Source: an uncultured Clostridium sp. (GTDB taxonomy: Bacteria; Bacillota; Clostridia; TANB77; CAG-508). From it: a stretch of DNA of 5,878 bases. Position numbers and translations under genes: made by a program. A model generated the notes under the pieces. It was not told the DNA's origin, searched no databases, and was given only the letters and a program-made list of their open reading frames with translations. The stretch is from NCBI GenBank assembly GCA_947062645.1, contig CAMSQT010000084.1, positions 1-5,878 of the forward strand. Direction: 5' to 3'. Of this stretch, positions 1 through 4,963 are shown piece by piece (positions within the stretch are counted from its first letter, which is position 1; every line of letters starts with the position of its first letter).

Positions 1-43
1 ACTCGATCCAACACTCTTTCCCTACACGACGCTCTTCCGATCT
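1..43 (+). other. Illumina P5-side TruSeq adapter (artefact)
   Basis: Positions 11-43 match the TruSeq Read 1 adapter, beginning ACACTCTTTCCC and ending CTCTTCCGATCT. Bases 1-2 (AC) fit the end of the P5 flow-cell sequence, and bases 3-10 (TCGATCCA) sit where an 8-base i5 index belongs. This is library sequence and not part of the genome; biological sequence begins at about position 44. Confidence 0.98.
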
Positions 44-97
44 AAAGAAATAAAACAAAATAGTGGCCAGATATGTGCAACTAATAAAAGGAGATAA
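44..97 (+). CDS. Possible C-terminal end of an upstream gene
   Basis: From the first base after the adapter, one frame is open for 17 codons (KEIKQNSGQICATNKRR) and stops with TAA at 95-97. The other two plus-strand frames stop almost at once. The stop lies two bases before the ATG of the pilin-like gene and overlaps that gene's ribosome binding site region, as expected for tightly packed genes. The fragment is too short to assign a family, and an open stretch this long can occur by chance. Confidence 0.25.
   Translation, partial: KEIKQNSGQICATNKRR
86..94 (+). promoter_or_regulatory. Ribosome binding site of the pilin-like gene
   Basis: AAAAGGAGA lies about six bases before ATG 100. It is a strong Shine-Dalgarno sequence and fixes that start, which also leaves the short charged leader expected of a prepilin. 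No promoter is visible in the 56 genomic bases upstream. Confidence 0.75.
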
Positions 98-99
98 TT

Positions 100-588
100 A
101 TGAAGAGAGAAAACAAAGGAATTACCTTAGTTGCCTTAATAATTACCATAACGGTATTATTAATTTTAGCAGGAATTAGTTTTTATAAAGGAAAAGAAAC
201 TATCCAAAGAGCAGAATTAGAGGAATTAAAAACTAATATGTTATTTATCCAAGCAAAGGCAAAGGAATATGTTGAAGAAGCTAACTTTAAAATTGGAATA
301 AATGCAACAAAAGAAAAAATAGAAAAAGTAAGAAATGATATTTATGTTACACAAGAAAAATTGGAAAAAGTAGAAGAAATACCATCCCAAATTACACAAA
401 TAGGAAATTGTGCTTATTATACAATGACTAGCGAAACCAAACAAAAATGGGGATTAGAAAAACTAGAAGATGAAGAAGACTATATCATTGAATTTAATGA
501 AACAGATGCATCAGTACAAATCTATTACTTACCAGGATATAATAATAAGTATTCATTATCCGATATAGACCAGATAGGCAAAGAATAA
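100..588 (+). CDS. Pseudopilin-like protein with prepilin N-terminal methylation motif
   Basis: The 162-residue protein begins with a short positive leader (MKRENKG) followed by a hydrophobic helix at residues 8-28. This is the class III signal found on type IV pilins and type II secretion pseudopilins. A prepilin peptidase would cut after Gly7 and methylate Ile8. The residue at mature position 5, normally Glu, is Ala12 here; this KGITLVALIITI form is common in clostridial pilin-like proteins. After the helix comes a charged, probably helical stretch (about residues 34-95) and a short C-terminal domain ending in a Tyr-rich segment (YYLPGYNNKYSLSDI). No assembly ATPase or platform protein is nearby, so it may be an orphan or use machinery encoded elsewhere. 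rnhB follows after 21 bases and is probably co-transcribed. The pilin-like fold is well supported; the exact role is unknown. Confidence 0.8.
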   Translation: MKRENKGITLVALIITITVLLILAGISFYKGKETIQRAELEELKTNMLFIQAKAKEYVEEANFKIGINATKEKIEKVRNDIYVTQEKLEKVEEIPSQITQIGNCAYYTMTSETKQKWGLEKLEDEEDYIIEFNETDASVQIYYLPGYNNKYSLSDIDQIGKE

Positions 589-595
589 TAAAATT

Positions 596-602
596 AAGGA
601 AA
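596..602 (+). promoter_or_regulatory. Ribosome binding site of rnhB
   Basis: AAGGAAA lies seven bases before ATG 610. A nearer ATG at 602-604 is followed at once by TAA, so 610 is the only workable start for this frame. Confidence 0.6.
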
Positions 603-609
603 TGTAAAA

Positions 610-1236
610 ATGAAAGAAAAAGAAATAGAAAGACTAACTAATTTAAAACAAATGGAAAAAGAATTATACCAAAAGGGATTTCAACATATATGTGGAATAG
701 ACGAAGCAGGAAGAGGACCCTTAGCAGGACCCGTAGTAGTAGCAGGGGTTATTATGCCAAAAGACTCTATGATTGAAGGGGTAAATGACTCTAAAAAAGT
801 AACCGAAAAAAGAAGAGAAAAACTATATGACCAAATCTTAGAAGAAGCGATTAGTTATTCTGTCTCTATTATTGGGCAAGATATCATTGACCAAATCAAT
901 ATTTTAAATGCTACCAAGCAAGGTGTAACAAAAGTAGTAGAAGAATTAGAAAGCAAGCCAGATTTAATTTTAGTAGATGCATTAACGGGAATCGATACCA
1001 AAGGGATTCCTTATGATGCAATTGTTAAAGGAGATGCCAAGTGTTATAACATAGCAGCAGCTTCTATAGTAGCCAAAGTAACAAGAGATAGAATTATGAG
1101 ACAATGGGATGAAATTTATCCACAATATGGCTTTTCAGGTCATAAAGGATATGGAACAGCAAAACATATTGAAGCTATTAAAGAGTATGGTTTATGTCCC
1201 ATCCATAGAAGAAGTTTTACCAAAAATTTTGTGTAA
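610..1236 (+). CDS. rnhB: Ribonuclease HII
   Basis: RNase HII cleaves the RNA strand of RNA-DNA hybrids in the cytoplasm and starts removal of single ribonucleotides misincorporated into DNA. The 208-residue length is normal for the family. The DEDD metal-binding set is visible: Asp31-Glu32 in GIDEAGRGPLAGP, Asp123 in LILVDALTG, and Asp142 in VKGDAKCYNIAAASIVAKVTRD-like sequence. The GRG motif at 34-36 and Tyr181 in GHKGYGT are the residues that in this family recognise the RNA-DNA junction. The late HRRSF motif (199-203) is also present. The first ~20 residues before the catalytic domain are charged and helical, as in many Firmicutes. The gene lies 21 bases after the pilin-like gene and is followed by a strong terminator. 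The frame is intact, with no CGG codons. The identification is very secure. Confidence 0.97.
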   Translation: MKEKEIERLTNLKQMEKELYQKGFQHICGIDEAGRGPLAGPVVVAGVIMPKDSMIEGVNDSKKVTEKRREKLYDQILEEAISYSVSIIGQDIIDQINILNATKQGVTKVVEELESKPDLILVDALTGIDTKGIPYDAIVKGDAKCYNIAAASIVAKVTRDRIMRQWDEIYPQYGFSGHKGYGTAKHIEAIKEYGLCPIHRRSFTKNFV

Positions 1237-1255
1237 ACCGATTTCTTAAAATATG

Positions 1256-1297
1256 AAAAACAGCACGGAAAAAGGTTTCCCTATTCCGTGCTGTTTT
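1256..1297. terminator. Bidirectional rho-independent terminator between convergent genes
   Basis: The arms at 1257-1270 (AAAACAGCACGGAA) and 1284-1297 (TTCCGTGCTGTTTT) form a perfect 14-bp stem with a 13-base loop. The stem has T-runs on both strands (TTTT on plus, TTTTT on minus), so it can end rnhB transcripts from the left and the small minus-strand gene from the right. Within the loop side, GGAAA (1267-1271) could pair instead with TTTCC (1276-1280), a weaker alternative hairpin with no obvious role. Confidence 0.88.
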
Positions 1298-1302
1298 GCC
1301 AA

Positions 1303-1470
1303 TTAATTGACCATGGAATTATCTTCGGGAAAATCTATGTCAGGAAAACCTAACAAGTCATCCTTTTTTATTGATTTCATAAGCCGAAGAATAAGGCAAA
1401 TGGTCGAGCCAGCAGAAACCAATGTGGCTCCTGCTAAAACAATTTTGAAAAACAATTTTACATTTTTCAA
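1303..1470 (-). CDS. Small single-pass membrane protein, unknown function
   Basis: A 55-residue protein is read on the minus strand from a TTG at 1470-1468. An ATG farther upstream at 1506 is in frame, but the TTG is preferred because AGAGGGGAGG (complement of 1479-1488) sits eight bases before it, one of the strongest ribosome binding sites in the window. The peptide starts MKNVKLFFKIVLAGATLVSAG, has one hydrophobic segment (about residues 5-28), then a basic patch (LMKSIKK) and an acidic tail (DIDFPEDNSMVN). A consensus promoter lies upstream and a shared terminator just past the stop. This complete transcription unit argues strongly that the gene is real. I do not recognise a family. The basic patch after the helix suggests an inside C-terminus, but this is inference. 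Confidence 0.7.
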   Translation of the reverse strand: MKNVKLFFKIVLAGATLVSAGSTICLILRLMKSIKKDDLLGFPDIDFPEDNSMVN

Positions 1471-1478
1471 AATAGTTA

Positions 1479-1488
1479 CCTCCCCTCT
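1479..1488 (-). promoter_or_regulatory. Ribosome binding site deciding the TTG start of the minus-strand gene
   Basis: On the minus strand this reads AGAGGGGAGG, followed by eight bases and TTG. It lies inside the longer ATG-initiated reading frame and shows that translation most likely starts at the TTG, giving 55 rather than 67 residues. Confidence 0.75.
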
Positions 1489-1517
1489 AAACGAAGAAAT
1501 AGCCATTACTGACTACT

Positions 1518-1545
1518 ATTACACCCACTTGGGGCTAATTGTCAA
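1518..1545 (-). promoter_or_regulatory. SigmaA-type promoter of the minus-strand small gene
   Basis: On the minus strand a perfect -35 box TTGACA (complement of 1540-1545) is followed after 16 bases by TGTAAT (complement of 1518-1523), five of six matches to the -10 consensus. The start of transcription would be near 1511, leaving a leader of about 40 bases. The spacer contains the GC-rich inverted repeat CCCACTTGGG (plus strand 1525-1534; arms CCCA/TGGG), which could be an operator. Confidence 0.7.
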
Positions 1546-1589
1546 CAAAATTATAGCACATTTTACATAAAAAAGCAAATAGAAAAAAG

Positions 1590-1598
1590 AAAGGAAAG
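1590..1598 (+). promoter_or_regulatory. Ribosome binding site of pdp
   Basis: AAAGGAAAG lies about nine bases before ATG 1607. I see no convincing plus-strand promoter between 1507 and 1590: a TTGTCA at 1539-1544 has no good -10 partner at the right distance. Confidence 0.55.
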
Positions 1599-1606
1599 TA
1601 AAAATA

Positions 1607-2914
1607 ATGAGAATTATAGATATTATAGAGAAAAAAAGAGAAAAGCAAGAACTAACCAAGCAAGAAATTGAATACTTTGTAACCCAATATACCAATGGAA
1701 ACGTAAAAGACTACCAAGCTTCAGCACTTGTCATGGCAATCTTTTTAAATGGAATGACAGACCAAGAAACCACATACCTAACACTTGCCATGGCAAACTC
1801 TGGAGAAATACTAGACTTATCCACATTAGGCGAAACAATTGTGGACAAGCACTCAACAGGAGGCGTCGGAGACAAGGTTTCTATTATTTTATTACCACTT
1901 GTTAGTTCTTTGCGGTGTACCAGTAGCCAAAATGTCAGGAAGAGGACTAGGCTTTACTGGTGGAACAGTAGATAAATTAGAAGCCATACCAGGTTATCAA
2001 ACAGCAGTAGAAATGAAGCAATTTATCAAAAATGTAGAAGAAATTGGAATTAGCATGATTTCACAAACATTAAACCTAGCACCAGCAGACAAAAAATTAT
2101 ATGCGTTAAGAGATGCCATTTCTTGTGTAGAAAGCATTCCCTTAATTGCTTCTAGTATTATGAGCAAAAAAATAGCAAGTGGAGCGCAAAAAATCGTATT
2201 AGATGTAACCGTTGGAAAAGGAGCCTTCATGCAAAACATTGAGGATGCAAGAAAATTAGCAACCACAATGATTGAAATAGGAAAACTAGCAAATCGAGAA
2301 ACTATTTGTGTCTTAACCAGTATGGACGAACCATTAGGATGGGCAGTAGGAAATGCACAAGAAGTAGTAGAAGCTGTAAAATTCTTAAAAGGAGAAATGC
2401 CAGAAGATTTAAAACAAGTAGTACTAACCTTAGGAAGCTATATGATAAAACTAGCAGGAAAAGGAGATAATTTAGAAGAAAACAAAAACAAATTACTAGA
2501 AAATATACAAAATAAAAAAGCATATCAAAAATTTTTAAATTTAGTAGAAAGACAAGGGGGAGACATTTCGTATATCGAGGACTTAAACAAACTACCAAAA
2601 GCAAAATTTATAGAGCCTGTATATAGTAATGAAGTTGGCTATATCCGGAGAAATCAATAGCAAAGAAATTGGAAAATTAGCAAGCTATTTAGGAGCAGGA
2701 AGAAACAAAAAAGAAGATGTAATTGATCCAAGTGTAGGAATAGTATTAAACAAAAAAGTAGGAGATAAAGTAAACACACGGAGATACGCTAGGTTTTATT
2801 CATGCAAATTGTCAAGAAAAATGCCAAGAAGTAAAAGAACTTTTAAATAAAATTATTAAAATTTCAACCCAAGAAGTAAAAAAAGAAAAAGTAGTACTAG
2901 AAATCATAAAATGA
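1607..2914 (+). CDS. pdp: Pyrimidine-nucleoside phosphorylase, interrupted by three +1 frameshifts
   Basis: The enzyme splits uridine, thymidine and deoxyuridine with phosphate into free base and (deoxy)ribose 1-phosphate, for nucleoside salvage and catabolism. The frame is open at 1607-1912, 1914-2645, 2647-2778 and 2780-2914. At each junction one extra C (1913, 2646, 2779) precedes a GGN glycine codon. Skipping these gives 434 residues, essentially the length of Bacillus subtilis Pdp. The sequence resembles that protein throughout: KHSTGGVGD phosphate-binding motif (81-89), KMSGRGLGFTGGTVDKLEAI-type core from 108, LYALRD with Arg168, and SSIMSKK with Ser183 and Lys187. His82, Arg168, Ser183 and Lys187 are the family's base-binding residues and fall at the canonical numbers after correction. 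The C-terminal domain (about 340-434) includes LGAGR and VGDKVNTGD. Nothing else is decayed, so this is not an ordinary pseudogene. An older or alternative symbol is deoA. The frameshifts may be real or read errors. Confidence 0.93.
1910..1916 (+). other. +1 frameshift site 1 in pdp (TTG C GGT)
   Basis: In the incoming frame the codons are TCT TTG CGG TGT, leading to a stop at 1973-1975. Dropping C1913 gives TCT TTG GGT GTA CCA, or S-L-G-V-P-V-A-K-M-S-G-R-G, which matches the family and places Gly at residue 103. The extra C creates an in-frame CGG. Confidence 0.9.
2643..2649 (+). other. +1 frameshift site 2 in pdp (ATC C GGA)
   Basis: The incoming frame reads TAT ATC CGG AGA AAT CAA TAG and ends four codons after the CGG. 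Removing one C (2645 or 2646, indistinguishable) gives G-Y-I-G-E-I-N-S-K-E-I-G, the same length as the matching Bacillus segment, with Gly at residue 347. Placing the indel elsewhere makes the segment one residue too long or loses the Tyr. Confidence 0.85.
2776..2782 (+). other. +1 frameshift site 3 in pdp (ACA C GGA)
   Basis: The incoming frame reads AAC ACA CGG AGA TAC and ends at 2848-2850. Dropping C2779 gives K-V-N-T-G-D-T-L-G-F-I-H-A-N, matching the family's KVEKGEPL-type turn, where Gly (here residue 391) is conserved. The frame then runs to TGA at 2912-2914. Confidence 0.88.
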
Positions 2915-2947
2915 AGACGAAAATTTTGGAAATGTCACGAAAAGAAT

Positions 2948-2975
2948 TGAAAACTTGACAAAATATGATATAATA
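2948..2975 (+). promoter_or_regulatory. Strong extended -10 promoter for the small peptide and cdaA
   Basis: TTGAAA (2948-2953) is five of six to the -35 consensus. Sixteen bases on comes a perfect TATAAT (2970-2975), preceded by TGA, the extended -10 element. A second, perfect TTGACA at 2956-2961 lies only eight bases from the TATAAT and so cannot be its partner. Transcription would start near 2982. I see no clear terminator between pdp and this promoter, so some read-through from pdp is possible. Confidence 0.8.
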
Positions 2976-3012
2976 GTAAGTAGTAAATAAAAAAAGAAAG
3001 GCGGAAAATCAA

Positions 3013-3144
3013 ATGAAAAACAAAGAAAATAAAACAAAAAATTTTGACAAAAGTAAAATATTCGTAAAAATTATGGCAGGTGTATTAGCCTTATTAATGG
3101 TAGCAGGAACAGGAGTAACACTTGTATATGCACTAATGGCATAG
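3013..3144 (+). CDS. 43-residue single-pass membrane peptide upstream of cdaA
   Basis: The peptide has a Lys/Asn-rich N-terminus (MKNKENKTKNFDKSKIFVK) and one hydrophobic helix at about residues 20-42 that runs to the C-terminus. The positive flank predicts an inside N-terminus. An AAAGGCGG ribosome binding site lies about eight bases upstream, and a strong promoter directly precedes the gene. cdaA starts 33 bases after the stop with no terminator between, so the two should share a transcript. The layout is like small Firmicute single-helix proteins such as Prli42 or DUF4044 members, but sequence similarity cannot be claimed by eye. It might modulate the membrane-bound cyclase encoded next; that is inference from position only. 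The good promoter, binding site and membrane topology make it a likely real gene. Confidence 0.75.
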   Translation: MKNKENKTKNFDKSKIFVKIMAGVLALLMVAGTGVTLVYALMA

Positions 3145-3177
3145 CCAATAAAAAACGCAAAAGAATAGGAGAAACCA

Positions 3178-4101
3178 ATGGTAATCAATTTAGGAATGAA
3201 CTGGGAAAATTTTTATAAAGACAATATCATGTCATACATCAAATCATTGCAAGCAAATCCACTAGAACTAATTACACTATTATTAGACTTAGCAATTGTG
3301 ATATTTTTATTATATTGTTTTTTAAAAATGGTAAAAGGCTCTAGAGCATGGCAACTAATTAAGGGAATTGCCCTTTTAATTATTGCAACTTGGATAAGCG
3401 GATTATTTAATTTAAGAATTTTAAACTGGATTTTAACAGGAATCATGAATTTGGGAGTCATTGCCATTATCGTTATCTTCCAGCCAGAATTAAGAAGAGG
3501 ATTAGAACAATTAGGAACCAATAAATTAACGAGATTTTTTGGAATTGACAAAGATGTATCAACCAAAACCAAAGAAGATATTTATAAAATAGTAATTGCA
3601 GCAACAGAATTGTCCAAAGCAAAAACAGGAGCATTAATCGTAATTGAAAGAGATATCAAAATACAAGATATTATCGCAACAGGAATTTCTATGGAAGCAG
3701 AAGTATCACCACAATTATTAGTCAATATCTTTGAACCGAAAACGCCATTACACGACGGAGCAGTTATCATTTCTGGCAACAAAATTGCAGCAGCAGCTTG
3801 TATGTTACCATTAGCAGATGACAAAGATATAGCCAAAGAATTAGGAACCAGACATAGAGCAGCAATAGGCATATCCAAAGAAGCAGACAGTATTGTTGTA
3901 ATTGTATCAGAAGAAACTGGAAAAATGTCAGTGGCAAAAGATGGAACCTTAATTGCGGATGTAAGAGAAGATGTATTAAAGAAGATTCTAATTAGTAACA
4001 TAGTAACCAAAAGATTTACAGCTGAGAAAAAAGAAAGAATGGAAAAAGCCAAGAAAATGAAAGAAGAGATAAAAAAAGAAAATAAACAAGAAAGCAAATA
4101 A
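3178..4101 (+). CDS. cdaA: Diadenylate cyclase CdaA (c-di-AMP synthase)
   Basis: CdaA joins two ATP into cyclic di-AMP, an essential second messenger in many Firmicutes that controls potassium and osmolyte uptake and cell-wall homeostasis. The 307-residue protein shows the family layout: three N-terminal membrane helices (about 31-50, 58-77 and 83-101), a linker helix (about 130-148), and a cytoplasmic DAC domain. The domain carries the catalytic DGA motif (Asp193-Ala195, in PLHDGAVIISG) and the RHR motif (Arg225-Arg227, in GTRHRAAIGIS), plus SEETGKMSVAKDG further on. The last 30 residues are a Lys/Glu-rich tail, probably a charged helix. Start 3178 follows AGGAGA (3167-3172); Met7 is too far from it. 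The usual downstream partners cdaR and glmM are absent: a terminator and truA follow. The frame is intact and contains no CGG codon. The identification is secure. Confidence 0.96.
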   Translation: MVINLGMNWENFYKDNIMSYIKSLQANPLELITLLLDLAIVIFLLYCFLKMVKGSRAWQLIKGIALLIIATWISGLFNLRILNWILTGIMNLGVIAIIVIFQPELRRGLEQLGTNKLTRFFGIDKDVSTKTKEDIYKIVIAATELSKAKTGALIVIERDIKIQDIIATGISMEAEVSPQLLVNIFEPKTPLHDGAVIISGNKIAAAACMLPLADDKDIAKELGTRHRAAIGISKEADSIVVIVSEETGKMSVAKDGTLIADVREDVLKKILISNIVTKRFTAEKKERMEKAKKMKEEIKKENKQESK

Positions 4102-4128
4102 AGTCGCTTTAAATAGCGACTTTTGTTT
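4100..4128 (+). terminator. Rho-independent terminator overlapping the cdaA stop codon
   Basis: AAAGTCGCT (4100-4108) pairs perfectly with AGCGACTTT (4115-4123) around a six-base loop, followed by a T-rich tail (TTTTGTTT, 4121-4128). The stem begins inside the TAA stop codon of cdaA, so termination follows translation with no spacer. It separates cdaA from truA. Confidence 0.87.
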
Positions 4129-4145
4129 ATAAGGATAGAAAAACG

Positions 4146-4152
4146 AAGGGAG
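4146..4152 (+). promoter_or_regulatory. Ribosome binding site of truA
   Basis: AAGGGAG lies eight bases before ATG 4161 and supports that start, which gives the normal MRNIKLTIEYDG N-terminus of TruA. Only 32 bases separate the cdaA terminator tail from this start, and I see no good promoter there; truA may depend on read-through. Confidence 0.6.
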
Positions 4153-4160
4153 AGTAAGCC

Positions 4161-4909
4161 ATGAGAAATATAAAACTAACCATAGAATACGACGGAAAAG
4201 AATTCAATCGGTTGGCAAAAACAGCCCAATAAATTAAATATACAAGGAACTATAGAAAAAGCAATTGAAAGAATAACTGGTGAAGAAATAGAGTTATTTG
4301 CCTCTGGTAGAACCGATAGTGGAGTACATGCCCTTCGGACAAGTGGCAAACTTTAAAACCAATTCTAACATTCCGATTGAAAAATTTGCGATTGCAATTA
4401 ACAGTAATTTAAAAAAATCAATTATCATAAAATCAGCTGAAGAAGTAGACGAAAGATTCCATAGTAGACTATCTTGCAAAAAAAAGACATATCGATACAT
4501 TATAAATAATCAAGAAATAGGAACAGCCCTTTATCGTAATTTAGAAACCCATATTCCACAAAAATTAGAGGTAGAAAAAATGAAACAAGCCATCCAATTT
4601 TTAGAAGGAGAGCATGACTTTAAAGCCTTTAAAGCAAGTGGAACTAGTTCCAAAAGTAGTGTAAGAACAATCTATCAAGCAAAAGTAGAAGAAAAACCAG
4701 AAGGAAGAATCTGGATAGAATTAACAGGAAATGGTTTTTTATACAATATGGTAAGAATTATAGCAGGAACCTTAGTAGAAGTAGGTTTAGGAAATATAAA
4801 GCCAGAAGAAATAGCAAGTATAATTGAACAAAAAGATAGAAATAAGGCTGGAAAAACCTTGCCACCACAAGGCTTATACTTAGTAAAAGTAGAATATGAA
4901 AACCATTAA
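4161..4909 (+). CDS. truA: tRNA pseudouridine synthase A, interrupted by two +1 frameshifts
   Basis: TruA converts uridines 38-40 of the tRNA anticodon arm to pseudouridine, which helps ribosomes keep the reading frame. Open segments are 4161-4208, 4210-4335 and 4337-4909. At both junctions one extra C (4209, 4336) stands before a glycine codon. Skipping them gives 248 residues, normal for the family. Visible motifs are IEYDGKEFNGWQ (8-19), the catalytic SGRTDSGVHALGQV block (48-61) with Asp52 as nucleophile, KKKTYRYII, GEHDFKAF, the GNGFLYNMVRIIAGTL block near 190-206, and the C-terminal DRNKAGKTLPPQGLYL. All are undamaged, so the gene looks functional apart from the frameshifts. A tool that ignores the shifts would call only a 203-residue piece from an internal ATG at 4298, which lacks the N-terminus and catalytic Asp. 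A new promoter overlaps the end of the gene. Confidence 0.94.
4206..4212 (+). other. +1 frameshift site 1 in truA (AAT C GGT)
   Basis: The incoming frame reads TTC AAT CGG TTG GCA and stops at a TAA a few codons on. Dropping C4209 gives E-F-N-G-W-Q-K-Q-P-N, the near-invariant FNGW/FNGY motif of TruA. The restored residue is the conserved Gly17. The context is not a homopolymer. Confidence 0.92.
4333..4339 (+). other. +1 frameshift site 2 in truA (CTT C GGA)
   Basis: The incoming frame reads GCC CTT CGG ACA AGT GGC AAA CTT and then TAA. Dropping C4336 gives G-V-H-A-L-G-Q-V-A-N, the conserved HAxGQV continuation of the catalytic motif, restoring Gly59. The context is not a homopolymer. Confidence 0.92.
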
Positions 4910-4934
4910 CAAAAACAGCAATGTTGCATAAAAT
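4906..4934 (+). promoter_or_regulatory. Promoter of the Cys-rich membrane protein gene
   Basis: TTAACA (4906-4911, overlapping the truA stop codon) and TAAAAT (4929-4934) are each five of six to consensus with the ideal 17-base spacer. A small GCAA/TTGC inverted repeat lies between the boxes. A purine-rich ribosome binding region (AAAGGAAAGGAAGAGG) follows before ATG 4964. Confidence 0.6.
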
Positions 4935-4963
4935 ATAGTAAAAAAGGAAAGGAAGAGGAAAAA

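Noticed and set aside
602..607. A start-stop mini reading frame (ATG TAA) just before rnhB
   Set aside because: It overlaps the rnhB ribosome binding site and could in theory affect initiation, but such six-base matches are frequent in AT-rich leaders.
1307..1570. An 87-residue plus-strand frame between rnhB and pdp
   Set aside because: It is antisense to the minus-strand small gene, has no ribosome binding site and runs through that gene's promoter.
1913..1913. CGG reassigned to another amino acid such as Trp
   Set aside because: Reading CGG as any amino acid in the zero frame leads to early stops and loss of homology at all five sites; only skipping the C restores the proteins, so this is a frame effect and not a simple reassignment.
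1839..2660. A 273-residue open frame starting at an ATG at 1839
   Set aside because: Its first ~25 codons overlap the real pdp frame out of phase; from 1914 it is simply the second segment of pdp, so it is not a separate gene.
2956..2975. TTGACA at 2956-2961 as the -35 box for TATAAT at 2970-2975
   Set aside because: The spacing is only eight bases; TTGAAA at 2948-2953 with 16 bases fits instead.
3582..4097. A 171-residue minus-strand frame opposite cdaA
   Set aside because: The secure cdaA coding sequence occupies this region; the antisense frame has no family resemblance and reflects codon bias of the real gene. The same applies to the other long minus-strand frames opposite the pilin, pdp, cdaA, truA and Cys-rich genes.
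4298..4909. TruA as a 203-residue protein starting at ATG 4298
   Set aside because: It would lack the N-terminus and catalytic Asp52, which are encoded intact upstream (4161-4335) in other frames; the gene starts at 4161.
4918..4928. GCAA-TTGC inverted repeat as a terminator after truA
   Set aside because: The four-base stem with a two-base loop and no T-run is too weak to terminate transcription.
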